In this document: positions 45,049 to 57,350 of the stretch, piece by piece
Layout: the number at the start of each line of letters is the position of its first letter
Position numbering within the stretch: the first letter of the stretch is position 1
From: Caprella mutica
Lineage: Eukaryota; Arthropoda; Malacostraca; Amphipoda; Caprellidae
Direction: 5' to 3'
Assembly (NCBI GenBank): GCA_947561585.1
Contig: CANNZV010000426.1
Location: 766,749 to 830,748, forward strand
DNA length: 64,000 nucleotides
Position numbers and translations under genes: made by a program
Notes under the pieces: model-generated
What the model was told of the DNA's origin: nothing
Databases searched by the model: none
The model's input: only the letters and a program-made list of their open reading frames with translations

Positions 45049-46976
45049 CAAAGTATCGAAAGACGAAGTATCGAAAGACAAAGTATCGAAAGACATAGTA
45101 TCGAAAGACAAAGTATCGAAAGACATAGTATCGAAAGACAAAGTATCGATAGACAAAGTATCAAAAGACAAAGTATCGAAAGACAAAGTATCGAAAGACA
45201 TAGTATCGAAAGACAAAGTATCGGAAGACAAAGTATCGAAAGACAAAGTATCGAAAGACAGACAAAGTATCGAAAGACAAAGTATCGAAAGACATCGTAT
45301 CAAGAGACAAAGTATCGAAAGACAAAGTATCGAAAGACAGACAAAGTGTCGAAAGACATCGTATCAAGAGACAAAGTATCGAAAGACAAAGTATCGAAAG
45401 ACAGACAAAGTGTCGAAAGACAAAGTATCGAAAGACAAAGTATCGAAAGACAGAGTATAGAAAGACAGAAAAAGTATCGAAAAACAGACAAAGTATCGAA
45501 AGACAAAGTATCGAAAGACAAAGTATCGAAAGACAAAGTATCGAATGAAAAAGTATCTAAAGACAAAGTATCGAAAGGCAAAGTATCGAAAGACAACGTA
45601 TCGAAAGACAAAGTATCGAAAGACAAAGTATCGAAAGACAAAGTGAGTGTCGAAATACAAAGTATCGAAAGACAGACAAAGTATCAAAAGACAAAGTATC
45701 GAAAAACAGACAAAGTATCAAAAGACAAAGTATCGAAAGACAAAGTATCGAAAGACAAAGTATTGAAAGACAGACAAAGTATCGAAAGACAAAGTATTGA
45801 AAGACAAAGTATCGAATGAAAAAGTATCGAAAGACAAAGTATCGAAAGGCAAAGTATCGAAAGACAACGTATCGAATGACAAAGTATCGAAAGACAAAGT
45901 ATCGAAAGACAAAGTGAGTGTCGAAATACAAAGTATCGAAAGACAGACAAAGTATCAAAAGACAAAGTATCGAAAGACAGAAAAAGTATCGAAAAACAGA
46001 CAAAGTATCGAATAACAAAGTATCGAAAGACAAAGTATCGAAAGAAAAAGTATCGAAAGACAAAGTATCGAAAGACAAAGCATCGAATGAAAAAGTATCG
46101 AAAGACAAAGTATCGAAAGACAAAGCATCGAATGAAAAAGTATCTAAAGACAAAGTATCGAAAGACAAAGTATCGAAAGACAAAGTATCGAAAGACAAAG
46201 TTTCGAAAGGCAAAGTATCGAAAGACAAAATGTCGAAATACAAAGTATCGAAAGACAGACAAAGTGTCAAAAGACAAAGTATCGAAAGACAAAATGTCGA
46301 AATACAAAGTATCGAAAGACAGACAAAGTATCAAAAGACAAAGTTTCGAAAGACAGACAAAGAGTCGAAAGACAAAGTATCAAAAGACAAATTGTCGAAA
46401 TACAAAATATCGAAGGACAGACAAAGTATCGAAAAACAGACAAAGTATCGAAAGACAAGGTATCGAAAGACAAAGTATCGAAAGACAAAGTATCGAAAGA
46501 CAAAGTATCGAAAGACAAGGTATCGAATAAAAGATAAAATATCAAATGAAAAAGTATCGAAAGACGAAGTATCGAAAGACAAAGTATCGAAAGACAGACA
46601 AAGTATTGAGAAATAGACAAAGTATCGAAAGACAAGGAATCGAAAGACAAAGTATCGAAAGACAAAGTATCGAATGAAAAGTATCGAAAGACAAAGTATC
46701 GAAAGACAAAGTATCGAAAGACAAAGTATCGAATGAAAAAGCATCGAAAGACAAAGTATCGAAAGGCAAAGTATCGAAGGACAACGTTTCGAAAGACAAA
46801 GTATCGAAAGACAAAGTATCGAAAGACAAAGTGAGTGTCGAAATACAAAGTATCGAAAGACAGACAAAGTATCAAAAGACAAATTATCGAAAGACAGACA
46901 AAGTATCGAAAGACAGACAAAGTATCGAAAGACAAAGTATCGAAGGACAGACAAAGTATCGAAAGACAAAAATAGA
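45049..46976. repeat. 15-bp satellite (about 125 units)
   Basis: The monomer is agtatcgaaagacaa, interrupted by shorter variants (agacagacaaag). Longer composite blocks recur, for example gtgagtgtcgaaatac at about 45645, 45912 and 46832. Open frames of over 200 codons (VSKDK, SFDTL) are period artefacts. After it comes ordinary AT-rich DNA. Confidence 0.96.
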
Positions 46977-48300
46977 AGGACATGTAGAATAGAAAGAAAA
47001 ATGTATAAAAAAGTTAAGGCCGTGCCTTCCTACCCTGGTTATAAAATTACAAAATGAGCCCACCTACAATTGAGCGCAAAACAATTAGGCCCAGGACAAT
47101 TGGGCCCAAGACAATAATTTTTGGGCACAAGATAATTGAACAGATAAAAAAATTGTTAAAACATTCTTCACTTGTTTGTGCAATCTTGATTTTCAGTATT
47201 TGTACGTTTAAATATTTTTTACTTTATCTTGTTCCCAAATATTGCTCTAAATTAAAAATAGTAGGGTGACGATATTGAGTTGTGTTGTGCATCACTCGAT
47301 CTGTACCACCCTTCAATTACGTTAAATGGTACGAGGCAGATCTTCCATGTCACGGTTGAAGAAACTCCACACACATGCTTTGAAAAGAGGATTTTGTCTC
47401 TTTCTTCTGAATTGCCTTCATATCGACGAAATGAACCTTAATAAAGCATTAACTACAAGTTAAATATAATGTATGCAGTGTTCTTTTATAGAAAGACAAA
47501 ATCTCAATTCTCCGGGTTGTAACCGAGTCCACTTTTATCAGAGTCTATGGTATCAACTTAATTTGCTACTGTAATTACAAAGTAAAGCTTCTCTATAGTG
47601 TCTGCTGTAATCATTTTATTAATGTGATCAATAGTGGCCCTGTGCCCAATATCTTGGGGATCAATTACTGGGGTTTGGGACAACATGGGGGGGGGGTTGT
47701 TAAGCCTCCCCCATTATGTTCGATAGTGACAAAATGTACACTGTAATTTAACTCCTATTTCATTCATACATTAATTTAACTAGTTAGTAGGAGTGAAGTA
47801 ATTGTAACTTTAAAGGTTCCGTGGACATATATTTTTCTATTTGTATATATTTTTTATATAACCAAATTGAAGTGCCATATAGATTATATAATAAACATAT
47901 TTTAATAATAAGGATGACTTATATTTTATTTTAGTTTACTTATTGTTTCCTTTCAGTTTATTATTTGACTGTTTGATTTCTCCTAATTCGATTAATTTGG
48001 AACGATATATTTTTTTATGGCTCAATAATTTTATTTTTATTTTTATGGTTCACATTGATGTCAGTTATTATATAGATAGTTGTAGTCACATGCATGCGCC
48101 TAACAGATGAATATATATAAAATAATTATACAGTATAGACAAATTACTCGGTAGAGGTATTTAAATTAACTACTCGTTATAAATTAAAGTCTACGGAAAC
48201 CAAGAATAACATTTGATTTTATGTAATCACTAAATAATTTTTTTATTCATTAAAAATTAATTCAAATTATTTATCATTTCTCTAATTTCTATATCTATCT
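46977..48300. other. Mostly unique AT-rich DNA with a short ACAATTGGGCCC repeat
   Basis: Positions 47065-47140 carry four loose units acaattaggcccagg, acaattgggcccaag and the like, resembling the sequence near the outer edge of the fold-back element (51787). Positions 47280-47560 are less AT-rich (taccacccttcaattac) but without a convincing frame. One dispersed-motif copy lies at about 48189-48220. Confidence 0.4.
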
Positions 48301-48411
48301 TTTGGTCAAACTAAATTTTTCAGCGTATCCACACTACTTACCTATTCACATTAATTATTCATTTTCAGAGATTAGTAACACTAATATATGTTTATTTCCA
48401 TATTCTAACAA

Positions 48412-48483
48412 GGCCTCGTGGTGTAGTGGCTAACACATCGGACTCTGAATCTGATGACCCGAGTTCGATTCCCGGCGAGGACT
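48412..48483 (+). tRNA. tRNA-Gln-like copy (CUG anticodon)
   Basis: Acceptor GGCCTCG/CGAGGAC with one mismatch, loop CTCTGAA with anticodon CTG (48445-48447), T arm CCCGAGTTCGATTCCCGG. This is the Gln form from which the CUA and UUA copies could derive by single changes in the anticodon. Confidence 0.65.
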
Positions 48484-49707
48484 AAGTTTTTCACAATTTT
48501 TAAACCTCTTCATTAATTTTCTTCTCTCACCACTCATTTTACTCTACAATTAACCTCGTAAAACTGTAACCATCTGATATCACATTCAGGGCAATGAAAA
48601 GAGCTTTGTTAGATGAGGTTTGTAATTAGAGTGTCACTCTTCATGTTAACATTTAATAGTTTATTGTATTTGTTAAATAGTTTGTGATAACTCTTTGAGC
48701 AGCATTTGAATTACTTCGAATTTTTCAGAGTTATCTGTTATCTGTTTGTATTGTATTGTGAAAATATATAAAAAGAGAATAAAAATATAATAAATAAAAT
48801 ATTTTAATATTAACTATGTTATTATATAGAGTGACAGTGAAATATTTTTCCAAATGGTAAAGAAACTACCTTTTATATCTTAGCTTTAATAACTTTGAAA
48901 TGTTATTTGTCATTACTGCAAAGGTCCCTTTAACACTTTAGCAGATAAGTGAAGAAACTTATATTCAAAAGTCTACGGTAATTCAAACCAGTATTTGATT
49001 TACTTTCACATCTCAGATGATGAATTGAATTTCTTTCTATTCGAAAGCTTCAAACAAAATGAACTGCAACTTTAATCTTAAATAATTTCTGTTGACAAAC
49101 AATCAAAAAATTATTTATCAACTGTAATTGGAACAGAGAAACAATCATTTTGACTGCTTGGTAGCTCGTGCTTTAAATAACATAAAATAGAAATAGAAAT
49201 ATAGAAAGCATAAATATAGAGCAAAATATAGTGCAAAATATGTACATATATTAAGCAAAACATAGAATATTACTAAATAAAAAAACAAATAAAAATAGCA
49301 GTTTGTTAACCGTAAAATCTACGGTAATTGAAACCAGTTGTTGATTTACGTCTCCAATTTTTTTATATATTATTCTCATTGACTATTTTATAACAATCAA
49401 CGTGTGAGATGCATGTGCGTCACATTTTTAATAAGGTTTGAAAATTCTGATTAAAAATGTTATTATTAAATTATCACTCTCAAATTATTATTCACAAGAT
49501 TTAACTTTTAATGGAAACACATATTCAGGCGCATCATCTAACGTACAGGGATGAAATGTTCCACTGTCCTTAGTATTATTTGATTATTGTTTCTGTTTAA
49601 TATTTTATGTGGTAACTACACTAATAATTATATTGATTACAAATTAATTCGATAGTGAAAATAATGAATGAATTTTATACTTCCCTTATCATTCTTTAGT
49701 TTTAATA

Positions 49708-50700
49708 CAGGGTGTCCGCAAAAAAACATAGCCGATTTAAAATGGTTGCAACTTGTAAACTATTATTGCTAGAATATTGAAATAGGTTTTATTTGAAAGA
49801 TAAGAATTCCAAATTTTATTTCATAGTAAATTAAGCATTACATGACCACCACCAGACTCAGTAAACTTATCAAGACGAAAAACGTTATTTTAATCACATT
49901 CTGTATAGAGTATCAGCATGGGTTCTTGATGGTACACCATTTAAAACAGTGTCAAATAAATAATAAATGTGCTACATAACATGTAATGATTAAATGAAAA
50001 AAGTTTTCTTCATCTATGTCTCAGCAGATAATTTTCTCACTCATTTCTTTTAATCATAGATAAATAAATTTCTCTAACCATGTTACTGATGTTTCTGTCC
50101 TTGTTGTTTTTCCATGGCCTGAATTTCTTTTATTTGAATTATGAACTTCACCGTGGACATATCACGTGACGTAATATCATTCAACTAATATTTTATTTAT
50201 TTCCATATCTTTCCTAAAATCAATAAATTGTAGTGATCACGGATTCAATTTCAAACATCTCCACCAGGATAAGTTTTCTCTATTCCACTGTTAATTGTGC
50301 CTTACGTGGGATAATAAACCGCTAATGAAACTAAAGCTCTATTGATGTGCCTTTATAGTCTCTTCATGTATGAATGATGTCAAATTAAATTTGAGATTCT
50401 CCTCTTTTAAATTAATCCTAATTTAATCTTCTAGCAATAATAGTTTACAAATTACAATCCTTTTAATTTGACTGCATTTTTCGGCTACCATGCTAATACT
50501 CTATACAGAATGTGATAAAATAAATGTTTTTTCATCTTGATAAGCTTATTGAGTCTGGTAGTGGCCCTGTAATGCAAAATATATCATGAAATGAAACTTA
50601 GATTCTTTATCTTTAAAAGGAAACCTATTTCAATCTTCTAGCAATAATAGTTTACGAATTACAATCTTTTTAAATCGTTTTTTTGTTTGCGGACACACTG
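49708..50700. mobile_element. Long-TIR MITE, copy 2 (993 bp)
   Basis: Same structure as 10329-11317, between TA at 49706-49707 and 50701-50702. The right terminus has decayed to ACACACTG. The flanks are also homologous, so it was copied with block R1 and not inserted independently. Confidence 0.85.
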
Positions 50701-50801
50701 TATTTATATTTACCGTTTCCATATTCCTCACCTTATTCAGTTAAATTCAGGTATTTGGAGTTTAGTAACACTAATATATGTTTATTTCCATATTATAACA
50801 A

Positions 50802-50873
50802 GGCCTCGTGGTGTAGTGGCTAACGCATCGGACTCTGAATCTGATGACCCGGGTTCGATTCCCGTCGAGGGCT
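50802..50873 (+). tRNA. tRNA-Gln-like copy (CUG anticodon), right copy of R1
   Basis: Homologue of 11419-11490. The loop CTCTGAA gives CTG (50835-50837), where the other copy has CCG. The acceptor mismatch is the same in both, so the pair derives from one ancestor. Confidence 0.65.
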
Positions 50874-51179
50874 GAAATTTTCACAGTTTTTTTAATATCT
50901 TCATTTATTGTCATGACCCGTAGTCAAGATACTGCCACAATAATATTCATAAGTAGCTCCAGACAGACATACGAACAAACTCTTCTCTCAATACAGTATG
51001 GATTATAACATTAAATGTCGGTAGCATGAATACGACTTTAAAAATTCACAAGGGTGAAAATCAGTGGAAATAAATAGGATATTGACCCTTATCGAAAAGG
51101 TACAGAAAATATTAATTCAAATTAACTCTAATTTGTGAAAAAAAGCAACAGATATAGAACATTTAGGCAGATAGTCGTT

Positions 51180-51253
51180 GGAGCTCCCCGGCGGAGTGGA
51201 TAGCGCGCTAGCATCGCAACCAAAAGTCCCAGGTTCGATTCCAGGAGAAGGCG
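51180..51253 (+). ncRNA. tRNA-derived SINE head, family D (copy 2)
   Basis: Same sequence as 11797-11870, with the B box GGTTCGATTCC and the GCAACCAAAAG segment. Confidence 0.6.
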
Positions 51254-51786
51254 AAGAAATGGAAAAACTGACAGAGAAGCAAATATAAAAAATGTAACTG
51301 AGGTTAGTTAAAGATGTGATATAATGATAAATGTCTAAGAGATTAGTGGCGTGAAACACTAAAATCTGGATGTGTTGACAAGTAAATGTGGCGTAAAACA
51401 CGAAAAAGAGGAAAAAATTGTGGCGTGAGACACATAGAAATGAAGTAAAAATAGACCAAGAAAGAAAAAATATTTCAGAAAAAAAATAAGACTGAAGAAA
51501 GAAGATAGAAAAAAGGAAAGAAGATAGAAGAGAAGGGTAGGAGGAAACACCCTTTTTAGAATAAATAAAAACTTCAATTTTTAATTTTTAATAAAAAGTT
51601 CACAGATTTCAATGAAATTTTCTTCATGGTAATTATAAAGTATACAGTTAAATAATTTAGATTACACCTTAATAAATAGTTAACTAGTTTTATATCTCAA
51701 TATATATGAATGTGAAAATGAATTTGAACGATGTGAACTAATCAATATGGAATAATATTACTACAGAGAACATTTTCAATTCAAAT

Positions 51787-53880
51787 TGGGGAGGGGTCAA
51801 TTACGGGCAAAATAATTAAGAGTAAACTAAAATGGCAACGATTAATTAGTAATAATAATAATAGAAAACAGTTTAAAATGTAATAATATAATTAGAAAAC
51901 TCCCAATTACGGGAAATATAATTAAGAAACACATAATTAAGAATCTCATAAAATGTGAGAAAATAATTACTTGTAAATTAATTTGAGGTAAAATAATAGC
52001 CAACCAAATATTTATGAAAACTATAATTTCAAAACTCATTTTTTTGAGTAAAATAATTGTAAAACTATCAAAATACAATAATATAATTAACGGTAAAATA
52101 AATAAAAACATTCAAAATGAGGAAAAATAAGGACAAAACATATAATTTGCAATGATTTAATTACGAAACAACTAATTTCAAAACGCATTATTATCGATAA
52201 AATAGTTAGCACAAGTATGATTAGCGCAAGTGTAATTAGCGCAAAAATGATCTGAGAAGCTCCACCCATATCTTTTAGATCCAATGGCAACGCTGGATAC
52301 CTTCGATGTCATGAATCTTTTTTACTTAATGTCATCAATGAATAGAACCAATCACGGAATAAGACGTTCAAACGTAGTGTTTAGTGTGTAATTAGCACAA
52401 ATTTGATAGAGCAAAATAATTTGCGAAAATATAATTAGAGCAAAATAATTAGCGCAATATAATTTACGCAAATATAGTTTGAGCAAAATAATTAGCACAA
52501 ATTTAATTAGAGCAAAATAATTTGCGCAAATATAATCAGAGCAAAATAATAAGCGAAATATAATTAACGAAAATATAGTTTGGGCAAAATAATTAGCACA
52601 AATTTAATTAGAGCAAAATAATTTGCGCAAATATAATTAACGCAAAAAATACTCTGTTAACTGCCTGTTCTCAAATAATACTGACACAAAAATATGACAT
52701 TTAAAGTGTAAAAGTACACAGGCAGTTAACAGAGTATTTTTTGCGTTAATTATATTGCGCTAATTATTTTGCTTTAATTATATTTGCGCTAATTATTTTG
52801 CTTTAATTATATTTGCGCTAATTATTTTTCTCTAATTAAATTTGCGTTAATTATATTGTGCTAATTATTTTGCCCTAATTATATTTGCGCTAATTATTTT
52901 GCTCTAATTAAATTTGCGCTACTTATTTTTCTCTAATTAAATTTACGTTGATTATATTGTGCTAATTATTTTGCTCTAATTATATTTGCGCTAATTATTT
53001 TTCTCTAATTAAATTTGCGCTAATTATTTTTCTCTAATTAAATTTGCGTTGATTATATTGTGCTAATTATTTTGCTCTAATTAAATTTGCACTAATTATT
53101 TTTCTCTAATTAAATTTGCGTTGATTATATTGTGCTAATTATTTTGCTCTAATTAAATTTGCACTAATTATTTAAAGTATCTACATACAAAGAATCACTA
53201 TCACATTTACCTTATTACTTTATTACCTTTCTTTCTCACAATGAAGAAGTAATGACGTCACTGTGGGCGGTAGTTATCGAGACAGCTGGGCGGAGCGTAT
53301 TTTTTGCGCAAATTATTTTGCTCTAACTATACTTGCGCAAATTATTTGCTCTAATTATATTTGCGCTAATTATTTTGCTCTAATTACACTTGCGGTTATT
53401 TTTTTTGCGCAAATTATTTTATTTTTAATTAATTTATTGGAAATTGTGCGTTTTCTAATTAATTTATCCGTAGTTATTTTATCAATAATTGTGCGTTTTC
53501 TTTTCATTTTACTGGATTTTAACTGTTTTCGTATTAAATTGTTGCAAAATATTTTTTCCAAATTAACTGTTGTGAAATTATATTACTCCATTTTATGTGT
53601 TTTATAAATATTTCACTGCCTTTTAATTTTTTTTAATTAATGTGTTTCCTAGTTTTTTTATTGCTAATATTTGTTTCTAATAATTTTATTTCAAATAATT
53701 TTACCAAATTTTAGAATGTTTTGAATTATTAGTTTCGTAATTATTTTATCAAAATTTGTAATACTGTATTTTATTTTTTTCTAATTAATGAGTTTTTAAA
53801 TGTACGGTTTTCATATTGGTTTACCTGATTTTATTTTATCACAAATTGATGTCACCCTTCAAATTGTACTCATAATAACA
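51787..53880. mobile_element. Fold-back element with long internally repetitive inverted arms
   Basis: Arms 51787-52668 and 52718-53880 are inverted relatives. At the centre is a perfect 30-bp inverted repeat (52639-52668 and 52718-52747) around a 49-nt spacer. Moving outward, each arm has an array of gcaaatataatta / agagcaaaataat units (52380-52650; 52745-53175), about 150 bp of unrelated sequence, GCTCC(A/G)CCC (52258; 53286), and an outer part where aaacgcattattatcgataaaatagt on the left matches the complement of the right. The outer tips are both G-rich (ggaggggtcaatt; gggtgacatcaatt inverted). The right arm holds TGACGTCA (53253-53260). No transposase. Several short frames within are artefacts. 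Confidence 0.75.
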
Positions 53881-54571
53881 GTATAAAGTTAGTCAGTGTT
53901 ATTGGATACAAATATTGTGTTAAATTAAAATAGTGAGCCACTTTTATTGTACTTTTAATATAATATTAAGAAAAAGTATTTCTTTTATGAGTAAAAACAC
54001 TCACTATATTTAACAGCTATAAATAAATTTACAATTTAGTCCACGGTTATCGAAACCAGTATTTGATTAATTTCCCTAATATTGTAATTTTAAATTCTCA
54101 TCAATGGATTTACACTGAATACGTGAGTTTCCATAGAATATTTCTAAGAAGAGGTTTGGAAGCATGTATTTTACATGATTATATACATGTATGTGCAGGA
54201 ATGTAATATAGCATTCAAACGTAGAAAGAAAACGAAGTAATTTAATTTGTAAATCTCAACGTATTTCCCATTTTTATTATCATTTTAAAGTATTGAATGG
54301 ATGTCTAATTTCATTAAAAGATATAATAAAAATATTGTTATATAATGTAAGGTAAGCTCTAGTATATTTAGATTGCTTCACATGTTGGGGTACATGTAGG
54401 TATCATGGAGAACAATTAAAATAATAGTTTATTTATCTTGAGTGTCCGAAAATGAGGAGAGAAAGATGGAAAAATTAGTCTATGAATTAATTTGAAAATA
54501 ACAAACTATGTAGTGGCGCAGGACGAAAAACTTTGGACCGATTTTTTAAAACTTATTTCAAACATCTGTAT
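53881..54571. other. Unique AT-rich DNA with one dispersed-motif copy
   Basis: The motif cacggttatcgaaaccagta, then tttgatt, lies at 54036-54073. Nothing else recognised. Confidence 0.4.
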
Positions 54572-55145
54572 AGCTAGAGCGATACAATAAGGGTAAGTCT
54601 GGTACCTTTCTATTGTGTCTAGTTAGGACGATACAATAAGGGTAAGTCTGGTACCTTTCTATTGTGTCTAGTTAGGATGATACAATAAGGGTAAGTCTGG
54701 TACCTTTCTATTGTGTCTAGTTAGGACGATACAATAAGGGTAAGTCTGGTACCTTTCTATTGTGTCTAGTTAGGATGATACAATAAGGTTAAGTCTGGTA
54801 CCTTTCTATTGTGTCTAGTTAGGATGATACAATAAGGGTAAGTCTGGTACCTTTCTATTGTGTCTAGTTAGGACAATACAATAAGGGTAAGTCTGGTACC
54901 TTTCTATTGTGTCTAGTTAGGATGATACAATAAGGGTAAGTCTGGTACCTTTCTATTGTGTCTAGTTAGGACGATACAATAAGGGTAAGTCTGGTACCTT
55001 TCTATTGTGTCTAGTTAGGACGATACAATAAGGGTAACTCTGGTACCTTTCTATTGTGTCTAGTTAGGACGATACAATAAGGGTAAGTCTGGTACCTTTC
55101 TATTGTGTCTAGTTAGGACGATACAATAAGGGTAAGTCTGGTTCC
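54572..55145. repeat. 49-bp tandem satellite, locus 3 (about 12 units)
   Basis: Same monomer and orientation as loci 1 and 2, more homogeneous than locus 2. The left border is in unique sequence, starting inside a unit (gctagagcgatac). The right flank 55146-55300 matches the other loci. Confidence 0.97.
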
Positions 55146-55489
55146 AATTTGATTTTAAGAAAGAATTTTAATTACGAATAAATAAAAGATATGCAATATT
55201 ACTCTTATTTATACAAGATAATAATATTTTAATTTATTTCCAATAAAAGGTAAATTATAATAGTAATTTTGCTAATTCTTTCAGTTTCGTTGAAATTTCT
55301 TCCAAATTCTCTGGTTTTTTAACTATCTATGCTTTTTATTTCAGGTAAATTAATACTTTTAAATGGAAATGAATTAAAATGAATGAATGTTCGTGTGACA
55401 GTTATATTTATATTCAATGGCATATCTAACTATTTAATTGATTATTATTTGATGTTATATCATAAATTATAATATGCGCACATGCATAA

Positions 55490-56538
55490 TAAAATACATA
55501 ACAAAAATAATTCATATACTTTTACATGGAATATAACCATTCTTTCTCTATCTTGAATAGATTGAGTTCATATTTTCTGGCGTATTTTTCAAAGAGAAAA
55601 ACTTACATATCACAAACAAACTTACATATCACAAATTGTTGCAAATTATCTTGAGATCATAAAGGTGAATATTCAGTTCATTTCTTATGATTTTCGCCCT
55701 AAAGAACAAATAAGTAGAAAATATTCCAATAATTAAGTATTCCTGCTACAACGTTAATCATTAAAATTAATTTGGAATAATTTCTATTTTTACAGCAGAA
55801 AATAGAAATAGTTCCATAGTAACTGTGACGTCACTCTGAGCTGAACAACTCTGTCTGAAATTGAGTTGTTCAGCTCAGAGTGATAGACAAATAACTAACC
55901 ATTCTAGTCTTCTTTTATGACAGAGCTACAAGATAATTAATTTGATTGAAATTAAGTGAATAATAGAGAGCATAAATAAATATATATCCTCCTTAATAAT
56001 TTGATACAAATAAAGAATTTAAAATAAATAAACAGTGGTCAGTGTTCCAGCTCCAACGTTTTACCGATTCAACCGTCACCAGTTGAATTCGTACCCAATA
56101 GAGTCAGAGTCAAATCCAATTGTCACAAACTGGATTTGAACCTGGGTCTCTTCAGGCTACTTAAAGAGAAAAATAATGGGAAAAATATTATTTAATTTAA
56201 TGACTGCCGTAGCATGAATACTCAAATTAAGGAATAAATTCCATTTATCTGTTCTTTAGGGTGAAAATCATAAGAAATAAAACTGATATTCAACCTTACG
56301 AACTGAAGTTAAAAAAATATCATATAAATAATATGTCTGTCTGTCTGTATTTCTGTGATTGTGATATACAGGGTGAGCCACTTAAATGTTACAATTTTAA
56401 ATATTTTATTACTCAGTAACCAGAAAACGTAGAAATCTAATGTTAGTCTTATTTTCATCGTTTATTCTTGTACTTTTCGACAGGTGAAATAATTTTCTGA
56501 TCCGATTAATATTTTTCGAACTGAATCAAAAAATATGA
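55490..56538. repeat. Macro-unit core (copy 3)
   Basis: As 18000-19228: TGACGTCA 55826-55833, hairpin at about 55838-55876 (loop differs), a partly deleted SINE head (B box half at about 56112-56155), and cagggtgagccac at 56368. About 55 bp present in copies 1 and 2 after cttcttttatg are lost near 55915. Confidence 0.75.
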
Positions 56539-57350
56539 CTAAAACTCTATCTGTGATTGGTCAGCTAAAACAGTGTGTGCCCACAGAGCTGAACTATCTT
56601 CCTTTGACATCATCTGTGCAGATAGCACACTAATCATATTAGTAACAACTCTATCTGTGATTGGTCAGCTAAAGCAGTGTGTGCCCACAGAGCTGAACTA
56701 TCTTCCTTTGATATCATCTGTGCAGATAGCACACTAATCATATTAGTAACAACTCTATCTGTGATTTATCAGCTAAAGCAGTGTGTGCCCACAGAGCTGA
56801 ACTATCTTCCTTTGCTATCATCTGTGCAGATAGCACACTAATCATATTAGTAACAACTCTATCTGTGATTGGTCAGCTAAAGCAGTGTGTGCCCACGAAG
56901 CTGAACTATCTTCCTTTGACATCATCTGTGCAGATAGCACACTAATCATATTAGTAACAACTCTATCTGTGATTGGTCAGCTAAAGCAGTGTGTGCCCAC
57001 AGAGCTGAACTATCTTCCTTTGCTATCATCTGTGCAGATAGCACACTAATCATATTAGTAACAACTCTATCTGTGATTGGTCAGCTAAAGCAGTGTGTGC
57101 CCACAGAGCTGAACCATCTTCCTTTGCTATCATCTGTGCAGATAGCACACTAATCATATTAGTAACAACTCTATCTGTGACTGGTCAGCTAAAGCAGTGT
57201 GTGCCCACAGAGCTGAACTATCTTCCTTTGCTATCATCTGTGCAGATAGCACACTAATCATATTAGTAACAACTCTATCTGTGACTGGTCAGCTAAAGCA
57301 GTGTGTGCCCACAGAGCTCAACTATCTTCCTTTGCTATCATCACATACAT
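56539..57350. repeat. 104-bp tandem repeat, locus 3 (about 8 units)
   Basis: Same unit as 3877 and 19229. Local variants (tttgacatcatc, gtgactgg) occur in pairs of units, indicating local duplication. Confidence 0.97.

Larger units (their letters stand above)
48310..51650. repeat. 3.3-kb duplicated block R1, copy 2
   Basis: Collinear with 8920-12268. Includes the tRNA-like copies at 48412 and 50802, dispersed motif at 48971-49005 and 49315-49355, the MITE and a family D SINE head. Not interrupted by a Penelope element at its end. Confidence 0.85.

Noticed and set aside
45161..46983. Frames of VSKDK or SFDTL repeats
   Set aside because: By-products of the 15-bp satellite, open in several frames on both strands.
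51842..53607. Hydrophobic short frames within the AT-rich fold-back element
   Set aside because: Translations of its tandem aattatttgcgc units; no start context or conservation evident.
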